A DNA stretch of 64,000 nt from SB11 sp965249955 (GCA_965249955.1 OZ252261.1:1674001-1738000), one strand, 5' to 3'; shown: positions 7,070-16,548, counted from the stretch's first letter. Numbers and translations are program-made. Notes: generated by a model from the sequence alone, not told the origin.

Positions 7070-8932
7070 ATGTTTAATACATACGATATAATAGTTGTGG
7101 GTGGCGGTCATGCTGGTTGCGAAGCAGCAGCAGCGGCAGCCAATATGGGTAGTAAAGTACTATTAGTAACAATGAACTTACAAACCATTGCCCAAATGAG
7201 TTGTAATCCTGCAATGGGTGGTGTTGCTAAAGGACAAATAGTGCGTGAGATAGATGCACTGGGTGGATATAGTGGTATTGTTACCGATAAAACCATGATA
7301 CAGTTCCGTATGCTTAATAAAAGTAAAGGAGCTGCCATGTGGAGTCCACGTGCACAAAGCGACAGATGGTTATTTGCACAAGAATGGCGAATGATGCTTG
7401 AGCGTACTCCAAATGTTGATTTTTTTCAAGACACAGTAAAGAGCCTTATTATAAAAGACAACAAAGCCTGTGGTGTAATTACCAGTATGGGTATGCAGTT
7501 TGATGCTAAAGCAGTTGTACTTACAAACGGTACTTTCTTAAATGGTTTAATACATATAGGCACCAAACAATTTGGTGGTGGACGTATGGCTGAAAAAAGC
7601 GTTACAGGTATTACTGAGCAATTAGTAGAACTTGGCTTTGAATCAGGACGTATGAAAACAGGTACTCCTCCCCGAGTAGATGGGCGTAGTTTAAATTACG
7701 AAGCGATGGAAGAACAAGAAGGAGATGAAGTGCCTTCAAAATTTTCATACAGTCCACAAACAAAAGTATTAAATAAACAACGCAGTTGTTATATTACCTA
7801 CACAAACACAGCCGTACACGAAATACTGCGTACAGGTTTTGATGAATCACCAATGTACAATGGTTCAATACAAGGCATAGGCCCAAGGTATTGTCCATCA
7901 ATAGAAGATAAAATTAATAGGTTTGCTGAAAGAGACAGACACCAAATATTTGTTGAGCCTGAAGGGTGGGATACTGTAGAAGTTTATGTAAATGGTTTTT
8001 CTACTTCATTGCCCGATAGTGTTCAAATAAAAGCATTGCAAAAAATACCGGGTTTTGAAAAAGCAAAAATTTTCCGCCCCGGATATGCTATAGAATACGA
8101 TTACTTCCCTCCTACTCAATTACACCACACATTAGAAACAAAACTTGTAGAAAACTTATATTTTGCAGGTCAAATAAACGGAACAACAGGCTATGAAGAA
8201 GCAGCTTGCCAAGGTTTAATGGCAGGAATAAATGCACACCAAAAAACAAACGAAAAAGATCCTTTTATACTTTCACGTAGTGATGCCTATATAGGTGTAC
8301 TTATTGATGACTTAATAAACAAAGGTACTGATGAGCCTTACCGTATGTTTACATCAAGGGCTGAGTATAGAATATTGTTACGTCAGGATAATGCAGATAT
8401 TCGTCTTACAGAAAAAGGATATAATATTGGCTTAGCATCTCAAGAGAGGTTAGATGCTGTGAAAAAGAAAATTGATTCATCAAATTCAATTATTAAACAC
8501 TTTAAGAAAACAAGTGTAACCCCTTCAGAAATAAATGGATTACTATCACATTTAGGTACTGCTGAAATATCACAAAACTATAAACTAAACCAAATACTGC
8601 TTCGCCCACAAGTAACAATTACTGATTTAGAAAAACTAGAAAGTTTAAAACCAATACTGGCTAACTATACCGAAGAAGAAAAGGTACAGGCAGAAATTGG
8701 CATAAAATATGAAACGTATATTGAGAAAGAAGTAGAGACGGTTAATAAAATGACACGTCTTGAAAATATACGTATTCCCACAACATATAACTACAAAGCA
8801 TTATCCTCACTATCGTCAGAAGCAAAAGAAAAACTTACCAAAGTGCAACCACAAACACTTGGTCAAGCCTCTCGTATCAGTGGAGTATCTCCTGCAGATA
8901 TTTCAGTGCTGATGATACACTTTGGCAGATAG
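7070..8932 (+). CDS. mnmG: tRNA uridine-5-carboxymethylaminomethyl(34) synthesis enzyme MnmG
   Basis: MnmG (GidA) is the FAD-binding partner of MnmE in the cmnm5U34 wobble modification of tRNA. The 620-residue length is typical. The N-terminal dinucleotide-binding motif GGGHAGCEAA lies at about residues 11-20, followed by the family signatures CNPAMGGVAKG, RMKTGTPPRVDGRS and GTTGYEEAACQG, and a C-terminal helical MnmE-interaction domain ending near ADISVLMIHF. The start is separated from ybeY by a parS palindrome, so ParB occupancy could affect its transcription. The position next to parS agrees with mnmG being origin-proximal in many bacteria. Confidence 0.97.
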   Translation: MFNTYDIIVVGGGHAGCEAAAAAANMGSKVLLVTMNLQTIAQMSCNPAMGGVAKGQIVREIDALGGYSGIVTDKTMIQFRMLNKSKGAAMWSPRAQSDRWLFAQEWRMMLERTPNVDFFQDTVKSLIIKDNKACGVITSMGMQFDAKAVVLTNGTFLNGLIHIGTKQFGGGRMAEKSVTGITEQLVELGFESGRMKTGTPPRVDGRSLNYEAMEEQEGDEVPSKFSYSPQTKVLNKQRSCYITYTNTAVHEILRTGFDESPMYNGSIQGIGPRYCPSIEDKINRFAERDRHQIFVEPEGWDTVEVYVNGFSTSLPDSVQIKALQKIPGFEKAKIFRPGYAIEYDYFPPTQLHHTLETKLVENLYFAGQINGTTGYEEAACQGLMAGINAHQKTNEKDPFILSRSDAYIGVLIDDLINKGTDEPYRMFTSRAEYRILLRQDNADIRLTEKGYNIGLASQERLDAVKKKIDSSNSIIKHFKKTSVTPSEINGLLSHLGTAEISQNYKLNQILLRPQVTITDLEKLESLKPILANYTEEEKVQAEIGIKYETYIEKEVETVNKMTRLENIRIPTTYNYKALSSLSSEAKEKLTKVQPQTLGQASRISGVSPADISVLMIHFGR

Positions 8933-8958
8933 TAGTAGTATAATTGCAGTACTAAACT

Positions 8959-10554
8959 ATGGTACAAAAAATTCTATTACTTCTTGTTATAACATTTCTT
9001 ACAGCTTGTGCAGGTGTAGTGGCTCCTACCGGTGGGCCTAAAGATGAAACACCACCAATAAATACTAAGCAAGTACCAAAAAACGGTACACTTAAGTTTA
9101 AAGAAAGTAAAATAGATTTTTACTTTGATGAGTATGTAGTATTAAAAGATATTACCAATCAGTTTATAATATCACCTCCCCTCAATCAAAACCCTGAAAT
9201 AATAGTAAAGGGTAAAAAAGTAGAAGTAGTATTTAAAGAAGAGTTAAAAGAAAACACAACGTACACACTTAACTTTGGTAACGGCATTGCCGATAATAAT
9301 GAAGGAAACGTTTTAAGTGGCTTATCCTATACCTTCTCCACAGGTGATTATATAGATAGTTTAAGCCTAAAAGGAACAATACACGATGGTTTTACACTAC
9401 TTCCTGTAGTAGATGCCGCAATAGGTCTTTATAAAACAATTGACGATAGTACAATATATAAAGAAAAACCTTGGTATTTAGTTAGGCCTGATAGTAGCGG
9501 AAACTTTAAATTTAATTACCTAAGTCCGGGAGTATATCAATTAGTTGCTTTTGAAGATGTAAACAGAAACCTTAAAATTGAGAGCAACGAAAAAATTGCT
9601 TACATAACAGATACAATAGTATTGAACTATCCCAATAACGATAGTATACACTACCCTCTCCTATTAGCACCACAATACATACCAAAAGAACCAAAACTAA
9701 TAACGTATAAAGAGATAGCAAAAGGTAAGTATCAGATTATAACAGCTGGTAGTAACTGTAATATCGAGATAAACAGTGGAATTTTTGGTAAAAAAGAAAC
9801 TGAAATAATACAGAAAACTAAAAATTGCGATACTATTACACTTAATACAAACAACCAATGTATTGATAGTACAAAATTAAGTATTACAATTGATACAGTG
9901 AACGAAAGTATTGTAATACCTTGTAAATCAAAAGAATACAACAAATTTTCACTAAACTCAAACAAAACAGAAAACAACTACAACTTTATACAACCATTAA
10001 AGCTAAGTTTTAGTAATCCTCCTGTAGATATACGATCAACCGAATTTGTTTTGAAGCAAGACAGTATACAATTAACTGATTATAAAATAGTTACCGATAC
10101 TACAAACCCATTAAACTTAATATTATACTATAACTGGAAACCGGAGACAAAGTACACCCTATCTATACCAAAAGGCAGTATTAAAGACCTATATGGGCAA
10201 GATATAGACTCATCAGCAATAGTAATTAACACTGCAGCAACCTCATTTTTTGGAAGCCTTACCATTACAGTATTAGATAGTACCAATAAACACTACATAG
10301 TACAGCTGCTTGATGTACAGGGGCAAATAGTAAAGGAAAACTTTATTAATAAAACACAAAACATTAGTTATCAAAACATTGCACCGGCACAGTATTTTAT
10401 AAAAGTAATAGAAGACAGCAACAAAAACGATGAATGGGATGGTACAAACTACTTTACCAAGCAACAACCCGAAAAGGTATTTATCACTAAAAAATCGTAT
10501 GAAGTCCGCGCCAACTGGGACATTACAGACATTTTGATAGATCCACAGTTTTAG
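8959..10554 (+). CDS. Outer-membrane or periplasmic lipoprotein with SbsA-type Ig-like domain
   Basis: This 531-residue protein has a lipoprotein signal peptide with lipobox LTAC (Cys about residue 17). The following APTGGPKDETPP segment is, to my knowledge, characteristic of a widespread Bacteroidota Ig-like lipoprotein family. Residues about 30-130 form an SbsA-type Ig-like module (FYFDEYV...YTLNFGNGIADNNEGN), and a second similar module occurs near 350-430. A carboxypeptidase-like beta domain sits between them (YLSPGVYQLVAFEDVNRN), and its DxNxN-D pattern recurs near the C-terminus (EDSNKNDEWDG). It starts 26 bp after mnmG. The molecular role is not known. Confidence 0.75.
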   Translation: MVQKILLLLVITFLTACAGVVAPTGGPKDETPPINTKQVPKNGTLKFKESKIDFYFDEYVVLKDITNQFIISPPLNQNPEIIVKGKKVEVVFKEELKENTTYTLNFGNGIADNNEGNVLSGLSYTFSTGDYIDSLSLKGTIHDGFTLLPVVDAAIGLYKTIDDSTIYKEKPWYLVRPDSSGNFKFNYLSPGVYQLVAFEDVNRNLKIESNEKIAYITDTIVLNYPNNDSIHYPLLLAPQYIPKEPKLITYKEIAKGKYQIITAGSNCNIEINSGIFGKKETEIIQKTKNCDTITLNTNNQCIDSTKLSITIDTVNESIVIPCKSKEYNKFSLNSNKTENNYNFIQPLKLSFSNPPVDIRSTEFVLKQDSIQLTDYKIVTDTTNPLNLILYYNWKPETKYTLSIPKGSIKDLYGQDIDSSAIVINTAATSFFGSLTITVLDSTNKHYIVQLLDVQGQIVKENFINKTQNISYQNIAPAQYFIKVIEDSNKNDEWDGTNYFTKQQPEKVFITKKSYEVRANWDITDILIDPQF

Positions 10555-10563
10555 TGGTTAACA

Positions 10564-10572
10564 TGTGTATAA
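10564..10572 (-). promoter_or_regulatory. Consensus DnaA box
   Basis: The plus strand reads TGTGTATAA, so the minus strand reads TTATACACA, matching the DnaA-box consensus TTATnCACA exactly. A single 9-mer can occur by chance, but its location in the only sizeable gene-free region near the parS cluster makes it worth noting. Confidence 0.45.
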
Positions 10573-10936
10573 CACGGGGGTAAGTATAGGTTAATGAACA
10601 AGTGACAAGAATATGAAAATTACAATGTTGGCAGAAAAGGATAAGTGGCACTTTATACCCCGTTCCACACACAAAAAACAACTTTTAAGCTATTAACATT
10701 ATAGGTGGTATAAGATTATGAGTGTGTTAAGAAAACGTTACACTAATCTTATAAATCAAGCAGTTAAGTACTGTCAATAGCCGTCAGTAAAAAGTTGATA
10801 AGATTAGCGCAACACCTAATTTCATACAGTTCTCTACAAATCCACATAGCCTATATATTACATTAATACTTATTAAATATATATAGTTTATACTTCTGTT
10901 AGCAACGGGTATTCATCAAATCCAAATCAATTGAAA

Positions 10937-10944
10937 TATCTTTG
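10937..10944 (+). promoter_or_regulatory. Bacteroidota-type -7 element for pheS
   Basis: TATCTTTG matches TAnnTTTG exactly and lies 26 nt upstream of the pheS ATG. This predicts a leader of about 20 nt. No clear -33 element at normal spacing was identified. Confidence 0.55.
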
Positions 10945-10970
10945 CTGTTAGAGTTTGAGAAAAGAAAAAG

Positions 10971-11984
10971 ATGATTGAACAAATTGAACAACTAAAAAAC
11001 GAAGCAGCCGATTTTGAAATTGGAGATAAAAAAATGTTGGAAGATTACCGACTGAAATTTATTTCGAAAAACGGATTGTTGAACAAATTGTTCGAAGGAT
11101 TTAAAAATGTTCCCAACGAACAAAAAAGAGAAGTTGGGCAAGCACTAAACGGACTTAAAAATTTCATTCAAACCAAGTTTGACGAGAATAGCGAAAATCT
11201 AGAAAAAAAATCGGCTGCTTCGCAGCTAGATGAAGATTTCTCATTGCCGACAGTTAATCAACTCGGAAGCCGTCATCCGCTAAACATCATTCAAAATCAA
11301 ATTTTAGAAATTTTCGCAAAATTGGGTTTTTCGGTATCGTATGGCCCCGAGATTGAATCGGACTGGTATAATTTTTCAGCATTAAATTTTCCGGCCAATC
11401 ACCCAGCCCGCGATATGCAAGACACATTTTTTGTGGATAAGGAATTTGCATTGCGCACCCACACCACATCAGTGCAGGTAAGGGCGATGGAGAACCGAAA
11501 ACCGCCAATCCGAATGATTTCTCCGGGGCGAGTATACCGCAACGAGGCCATATCAGCCCGAGCACATTGCTTTTTCCATCAAGTAGACGGATTTTATATA
11601 GATAAAAAAGTATCGTTTGCCGATTTGAAACATACACTGTATTACTTTGTAAATGAGCTATTTGGCAGCGACACAAAGGTGCGTTTCCGTCCCTCCTACT
11701 TCCCTTTTACAGAAGTAAGCGCAGAGATGGATTGTACTTGTTTCTTGTGCAAAGGCAAAGGATGCAATGTATGCAAATACACAGGCTGGGTAGAGATATT
11801 AGGCAGCGGTATGATTGACCCTAATGTGTTAAAAAACTGCGACATTGACCCTGAAGAATACAGCGGTTTTGCCTTTGGTATGGGCGTTGAGCGTATCACC
11901 ATGTTAAAATACAACGTAAAAGATTTACGAATGTATTCAGAAAATAATCAGAAATTTTTACAGCAATTTAAAGGTGTGGTCTAG
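10971..11984 (+). CDS. pheS: Phenylalanine--tRNA ligase alpha subunit
   Basis: PheS is the catalytic alpha chain of the alpha2-beta2 phenylalanyl-tRNA synthetase, a class II enzyme. The 337-residue length is normal. An N-terminal coiled-coil region (about 1-85) precedes the class II core, with motif 2 (RTHTTSVQVRAM, then RVYRNEAISARAH) and motif 3 (GFAFGMGVERITML). The Cys-rich loop CFLCKGKGCNVC typical of bacterial PheS is intact. No pheT follows, so the beta subunit is encoded elsewhere, as often happens in Bacteroidota. A -7 promoter element lies 26 nt upstream. Confidence 0.97.
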   Translation: MIEQIEQLKNEAADFEIGDKKMLEDYRLKFISKNGLLNKLFEGFKNVPNEQKREVGQALNGLKNFIQTKFDENSENLEKKSAASQLDEDFSLPTVNQLGSRHPLNIIQNQILEIFAKLGFSVSYGPEIESDWYNFSALNFPANHPARDMQDTFFVDKEFALRTHTTSVQVRAMENRKPPIRMISPGRVYRNEAISARAHCFFHQVDGFYIDKKVSFADLKHTLYYFVNELFGSDTKVRFRPSYFPFTEVSAEMDCTCFLCKGKGCNVCKYTGWVEILGSGMIDPNVLKNCDIDPEEYSGFAFGMGVERITMLKYNVKDLRMYSENNQKFLQQFKGVV

Positions 11985-12048
11985 TATATTCGTTTACTTT
12001 GGGTTTTCTTTCTAGTATATACCCTAACTAAACAGAAAATACTAAGCC

Positions 12049-14274
12049 ATGAAAAAAATACTTTTTACCACAGTATTACTTTTAAGCTGTGTAGCCATAC
12101 TACAAGCCCAAACCAAAAGGGCTTTGTTTATTGGTATAAATACATATTTCCCAGCAGGCGCATCAGCCTCGCCTGAGCGTACCCCTCCCCCAAACCTTAA
12201 TGGATGTGTAAACGATGCAACAGCTGTAAAAGAGCTAATGCAAACCCGCTACGGCTTTGCTGAAAAAAACATTGCTACACTTTTTAATCAAGATGCCAGC
12301 CGCGCTAACATTATTAAACAAATTGAAAAGCTAATCAGCGAATCTAAAAAAGGTGATGTAGTATTTATCTATTATGCAGGGCATGGGTCGCAGGTAAACA
12401 ACTCATTATCAAAAGAAAACGATAAAAAAGACGAGACTATAGTACCCGCTGATGCCTATAAAGGAGTATTTGATATACGCGATAAAGAATTGGCTATATT
12501 ATTTAATAAACTGGTTGATAAAGGCGTTATACTTACCTCAATATTCGATAGTTGCCACAGTGGATCTATTTCACGTGGCAAAGAACCACCCGTATTAAGG
12601 TTTTCACCCGGTGATACCCGCGATGTAAAAGACCCATCAGACCCTACCCCACCCGAAAATAATGGTGCTTTAACCATTTCGGCCGCCCGCGACATTGAGC
12701 CGGCTAAAGAAATAAGAGACGAGAACGATTTACCGCACGGCGGTTTCACTACTGCCCTGCTTCAGGTGCTTCGCACCGAACAAGTGGGCGCACCTGTGCA
12801 ACAAATATTTAACAGAATTGAGGCCATAATGCAATTTATGAACCTTGAGCAAAAACCTGTTTTGGCAGGGAACGAAGAACGTCGCAAGGGCACATTATTA
12901 GGGATTGATAAATCGCTATTACCCGATAAAATGCAAATACCTGTTATAAAAGTTGAAGACGGAATGGTGCGTTTGCAAGCAGGTTTCCCTTCAGCCATTA
13001 GCGAAAAAACGCAACTAGAACGCAAAACCGATGCAGGTATAATAAAACTAGAAATTACCCAAATGGGTGGCCCCAATGTATGTATAGCCAAAGTAACCGA
13101 AGGCGATATAAATGCTATAAAATCAGGCGATTTGTTTGAGGTAACCAATATTGTATATCCCCCAAAAGCAGCACTAAAAGTATACATATACCAAAGTGGT
13201 TTCAGTATTCCCGTATTAACAAGTACAGTAAAAAACATGGCGGCTAAAAACTACCAATGGCAATCGCCAACGGGTACGGTATCGGCCTATCAAAACCTAT
13301 ATTTTAGCGATAACAAATGGGTGCTTACCTACAAAGACCGTGATTTTGAAAACATAGGAAAAGACATTGCAGGCGTTGATAGCAAAGCAGTAAAAGACTC
13401 AACTTTTTTCTTCAATATACCTGCTACCGAAAATTTGGGTAAACTTTTAAATGAACGATTTAAAGGCTTTACCAATGTAGAAATAACCAACGATCCAAAC
13501 GCTGCCGACTACCATTTAGTAGGCCGTTGGAAAAACGGAGCAATTGAATATGCTTTTGTAAATCCGCTTAAAATTTTTGGATTGTACGATATAAACAGCC
13601 CACTACCTGAGCGCACCAATTTTTTTACATTAGGCAACGATGAAAAAGCCGAAATGGCCATAGTAGATAGCCTTGAAAACTACATATTACGTATAGCCAA
13701 AGTAAAATCGTGGTTAACCCTTGATGGCCCTCCCGATGATGGAAGCTATCCGTTTAGTTTTTCGTTGCGCAGGTCAAACACCGGCGAATTGATTGGCAAC
13801 GGAGGCGAAGTAAAATATTTAGATACACTGGGTTTGGTATTTACGGTTGATATGGTAAACGAAGCCTATTGGGACAGGAACAAACGATACATATACATTT
13901 TCTCTATAGACCAAAAAGGCGAAATGGTTTTACTATTTCCGCAAACCATTACAGGCGAAAATACCTATCCTGTGGTAGACCGAAACACATTTGAAATACG
14001 TCAAAATGCACCAATAGGGCCTGCCCGAATATTTAGAAATACAGACAGCACAGGAAGCAGCACCTACCTGATGCTTACCAGTGCTACACCCATAAACGAT
14101 TTAGATATTTTTAGACAAAAAGGCGTTTACGACGAGAGAAAAGAAGGGACACGCGGAGGCTCTCCGCTTGAACAACTATTAAAAGGCGTGGGGGCAAGCA
14201 CCCGCGACCAACTGATAGCACCCGCAACTTGGTCAATTACAAGAATTTCAGTAAAATGTGTACCCAGAAAATAA
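12049..14274 (+). CDS. Secreted caspase-like (peptidase C14) protein with DUF4384-like C-terminal region
   Basis: This 741-residue protein begins with a signal peptide (MKKILFTT...LQAQ), so it acts outside the cytoplasm. Residues about 23-290 form a caspase/metacaspase p20-like domain with the catalytic dyad H112 (YYAGHGSQ) and C169 (FDSCHSG), and a GGFTTALLQVL segment typical of the small subunit. The middle (about 300-560) is beta-rich and unassigned. Residues about 600-700 resemble DUF4384 (YIYIFSIDQKGEMVLLFPQ). The stop is 3 nt from the CHASE2 gene, so they are almost certainly co-transcribed. Prokaryotic metacaspases usually cleave after Arg or Lys; its target is unknown. Confidence 0.85.
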   Translation: MKKILFTTVLLLSCVAILQAQTKRALFIGINTYFPAGASASPERTPPPNLNGCVNDATAVKELMQTRYGFAEKNIATLFNQDASRANIIKQIEKLISESKKGDVVFIYYAGHGSQVNNSLSKENDKKDETIVPADAYKGVFDIRDKELAILFNKLVDKGVILTSIFDSCHSGSISRGKEPPVLRFSPGDTRDVKDPSDPTPPENNGALTISAARDIEPAKEIRDENDLPHGGFTTALLQVLRTEQVGAPVQQIFNRIEAIMQFMNLEQKPVLAGNEERRKGTLLGIDKSLLPDKMQIPVIKVEDGMVRLQAGFPSAISEKTQLERKTDAGIIKLEITQMGGPNVCIAKVTEGDINAIKSGDLFEVTNIVYPPKAALKVYIYQSGFSIPVLTSTVKNMAAKNYQWQSPTGTVSAYQNLYFSDNKWVLTYKDRDFENIGKDIAGVDSKAVKDSTFFFNIPATENLGKLLNERFKGFTNVEITNDPNAADYHLVGRWKNGAIEYAFVNPLKIFGLYDINSPLPERTNFFTLGNDEKAEMAIVDSLENYILRIAKVKSWLTLDGPPDDGSYPFSFSLRRSNTGELIGNGGEVKYLDTLGLVFTVDMVNEAYWDRNKRYIYIFSIDQKGEMVLLFPQTITGENTYPVVDRNTFEIRQNAPIGPARIFRNTDSTGSSTYLMLTSATPINDLDIFRQKGVYDERKEGTRGGSPLEQLLKGVGASTRDQLIAPATWSITRISVKCVPRK

Positions 14275-14277
14275 ACA

Positions 14278-15459
14278 ATGCAGCGTAAACATTTAGTTAA
14301 AGACAGTATTGGAGCTACCATCGCAGTGTTTGTGGTGATGGCTCTTTTTGCCTACATACCGTTTAACCTTAAAATTTTAGACCCAATTAAGCACGGGTTA
14401 AAAGATTTTGATTTTAGCGATATATACTTCTCAAAAATCAAGCAAAAATCATCTATTGATACCAATATAGTTATAGTAAATATTGGCTACAACAACCGTT
14501 TGCAACTGGCCGAACAACTGCAAACCATAAAAAAGCACCAACCAGCCGTTATTGCATTTGACGTATTATTTCGCAGCCACAAAGACGCTATTATAGACTC
14601 GATTTTAGAAGCCGAAATTAACAGCACACCAAATTTGGTAATGGCCGAAATGTTGGCAGGAGAAGGGCACGACTTTAACGAGGTAGACACAACAGCATTA
14701 AAATTCAAAAACAAAAAATGGGGCTATATAAACTTTATAGGTAAAGACGAGCGTTACCCCGTACGCTATTACAAGCCATTTTATAAACTGCCCAAAGGAG
14801 AAGAAAACAGTTTTGCGGCAGCCATAGTTAAGCAATACAATGCTGATGCGTACCAAACCCTGCAAAATCGACACAAAGAAATTGAGATAATTAATTACAG
14901 CCGCCGCCAAGAAGATTATATAGTAATTGATGCACACCAGCTAAACGACGAAACCTTTGATTTATCAGTACTAAAAAACAAAATAGTATTAATGGGCTTT
15001 TTAGGGCCTGATGTAGAAACCAAAGTGTTGGAAGAAAACCGCTTTACCCCTATGAACGATAAATTTAGCGGCAAAGCATTTCCTGATATGTACGGGGTAG
15101 TAATTCACGCCAATATTATCAGCTCGGCACTTGAGGGTAAGTATATAAACAAACTGCCCACTTGGCTATCAATGCTAATAGCCTTTGTAGTGTGTTTTGT
15201 GCATATTTTCTTTTTTATAAAATACTATGTCAATCACCATAAATTTTACCACTTAGTAACCAAAATAATACAACTGCTCACCTTTGTGCTAATGATATAC
15301 GGCTCATTTATGTTCCTTTCTTCGTTTGGATTAAAAATAGAAATGGGGGCATTATTAGGCTCAATAGCACTATCGGTAGATGTTATTTATTTTTACGATG
15401 GATTTGTTACATGGTTGCACGAAAAATACGGGTACAAAACCGTTTTCGGGCATCATTAA
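14278..15459 (+). CDS. CHASE2-domain membrane protein without an output domain
   Basis: This 393-residue protein has an N-terminal transmembrane helix (about 16-30), an extracytoplasmic CHASE2 sensor domain (about 35-285; DIYFSKIKQ, NIVIVNIGYNN, PAVIAFDVLF, IVLMGFLGPD, YGVVIHANIIS), and three closely spaced transmembrane helices at about 295-315, 325-350 and 358-378. CHASE2 is known as a sensor in histidine kinases and adenylate cyclases; here no kinase, cyclase or DNA-binding domain follows, and only a short cytoplasmic tail remains. The gene sits 3 nt after a secreted caspase gene and upstream of a second one, suggesting that it senses or anchors for the peptidase module. Confidence 0.85.
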   Translation: MQRKHLVKDSIGATIAVFVVMALFAYIPFNLKILDPIKHGLKDFDFSDIYFSKIKQKSSIDTNIVIVNIGYNNRLQLAEQLQTIKKHQPAVIAFDVLFRSHKDAIIDSILEAEINSTPNLVMAEMLAGEGHDFNEVDTTALKFKNKKWGYINFIGKDERYPVRYYKPFYKLPKGEENSFAAAIVKQYNADAYQTLQNRHKEIEIINYSRRQEDYIVIDAHQLNDETFDLSVLKNKIVLMGFLGPDVETKVLEENRFTPMNDKFSGKAFPDMYGVVIHANIISSALEGKYINKLPTWLSMLIAFVVCFVHIFFFIKYYVNHHKFYHLVTKIIQLLTFVLMIYGSFMFLSSFGLKIEMGALLGSIALSVDVIYFYDGFVTWLHEKYGYKTVFGHH

Positions 15460-15478
15460 AAGCGTCGCCTTATGCGGT

Positions 15479-15500
15479 TGTCATAGTGAGCGAAGTCGAA
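15479..15500 (+). repeat. Dispersed repeat core (TGTCAT...GAGCGAAGTCGAA)
   Basis: This 22-nt segment shares its core with minus-strand 38851-38872 and with plus-strand 42770-42791. It lies in the 139-bp gap between the CHASE2 gene and the FecR-like gene, the only sizeable gap in this four-gene set. The rest of the gap shows no clear promoter. Confidence 0.6.
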
Positions 15501-15598
15501 CTACGCGCGAAAGAAAAAGGAATAAGGAGGGGCTAGGGCAGGCAAACATTTACATTTTACATACTAACGATATAAACAACAATACAAACCCAAACAGC

Positions 15599-16534
15599 AT
15601 GAAAAAGATAGCCATTTTACTGTGCATCATCGCGATATCGTTGGCTGCGCAAGCCAACGACAACGAGTTTGTAGCTTTTTCTGTAAAGGGAAAAGTAGAG
15701 CACAAAGCCGCCGACAGCAAAACGTGGGAGGTAGTTACTACCAAAACCGCCTTTTACAAAGGGGGCACTGTGAAGCTGGAAAAAGGGGCAGAGTTGGTAT
15801 TGCTACACAAAAACTACAAAACCATAAAGCTAACAGAAAAAGGCAATCACAAAATAGATAAGCTGATACTTGAAGTTGGCAAAACCCCTACCGACGAAAG
15901 CACAGCCTATCTTCAGTTTATATGGAAAGAGTTTAACAAAAAACACAAAAACGCCGAAAGCTACCACCGCGAGTATATGCAAACCAAAGGCGGCGTTGAT
16001 CGCAGCGGATGCAGTCGCCCGTTAATGTTAAGCCCTGCTTACGACGAGAAATTATTTTCGCCCGACATTACGCTTACTTGGGAAAAAGATAGCGGTGTAA
16101 ACACCTACACGGTTGTGTTTTATCAAGACGAATTAGAAGACTTAAAACTTTTAGAATTGGATGTTGTGGGCAACAGCCTCACTCTTTCGGCGCAAACGTT
16201 TTGGTTTCGTCCCGGCAAAACATTTTATTGGGTGGCCTATCCCAAAGGCAATCCAAACTGTGCGCGGTTTACATTTAAAATAATAAGAGAAGAAGAGTTT
16301 AACAAACTATTGGTAAGTGCACAAACCCAGTTTGAAAAATCAGAAAAAACCCCTCTTGATGCCATAAAAGCAGGCAGTATGCTTGAAGAAGCCGGATTGC
16401 TGCAACAAGCAGGGCAATATTATTACAAAGCCCTTGAGCTTTCAGAATTTGCTAACGAGTATAAGGTATTGTATGGTGGATGGCTTGCCCGTGCGGGTCG
16501 TTTTGAGGAAGCACAGCAATGGTGGGTTTCTTAA
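15599..16534 (+). CDS. Secreted protein with FecR-like N-terminal and helical-repeat C-terminal region
   Basis: The open frame extends upstream to 15380, overlapping the CHASE2 gene, but the ATG at 15599 is preferred because it gives a clean signal peptide (MKKIAILLCIIAISLAAQA); the product is 311 residues. Residues about 22-95 (FSVKGKVEHKAADS, FYKGGTVKLEKGAELVLLH) resemble a FecR-type beta domain. A middle Ig-like region (about 140-235) contains PDITLTWEKD and FRPGKTFYWVAYP. The C-terminus (about 245-310) looks like one or two TPR-like hairpins. The call is by pattern recognition and the family is uncertain. It lies 15 bp before the second caspase gene and is likely co-transcribed with it. 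Confidence 0.6.
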   Translation: MKKIAILLCIIAISLAAQANDNEFVAFSVKGKVEHKAADSKTWEVVTTKTAFYKGGTVKLEKGAELVLLHKNYKTIKLTEKGNHKIDKLILEVGKTPTDESTAYLQFIWKEFNKKHKNAESYHREYMQTKGGVDRSGCSRPLMLSPAYDEKLFSPDITLTWEKDSGVNTYTVVFYQDELEDLKLLELDVVGNSLTLSAQTFWFRPGKTFYWVAYPKGNPNCARFTFKIIREEEFNKLLVSAQTQFEKSEKTPLDAIKAGSMLEEAGLLQQAGQYYYKALELSEFANEYKVLYGGWLARAGRFEEAQQWWVS

Positions 16535-16548
16535 TCACAAAATCAGAC

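Larger units (their letters stand above)
10555..10970. other. Gene-free AT-rich region, candidate replication origin
   Basis: This 416-bp stretch has no plausible ORF. It contains a consensus DnaA box at 10564-10572, three copies of the 9-mer ATAAGATTA (10710-10718 forward, 10744-10752 reverse, 10798-10806 forward), and a strongly AT-rich tract at about 10850-10896 that could act as an unwinding element. It lies 3.5 kb from two perfect parS sites and 1.6 kb downstream of mnmG. The promoter of pheS is at its right end. One strong DnaA box is few for an oriC, so this is a candidate only. Confidence 0.4.

Noticed and set aside
10838..10846. Second DnaA box (AAATCCACA) in the candidate origin
   Set aside because: It mismatches TTATCCACA at two of nine positions; too weak to count.
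12568..12583. parS-like sequence TTTCACGTGGCAAA in the caspase gene
   Set aside because: Only the central part matches; the outer bases break the palindrome, so it is not a credible ParB site.
15380..15598. 73-residue upstream extension of the FecR-like protein
   Set aside because: It overlaps the CHASE2 gene and repeat sequence; a good signal peptide starts at 15599.
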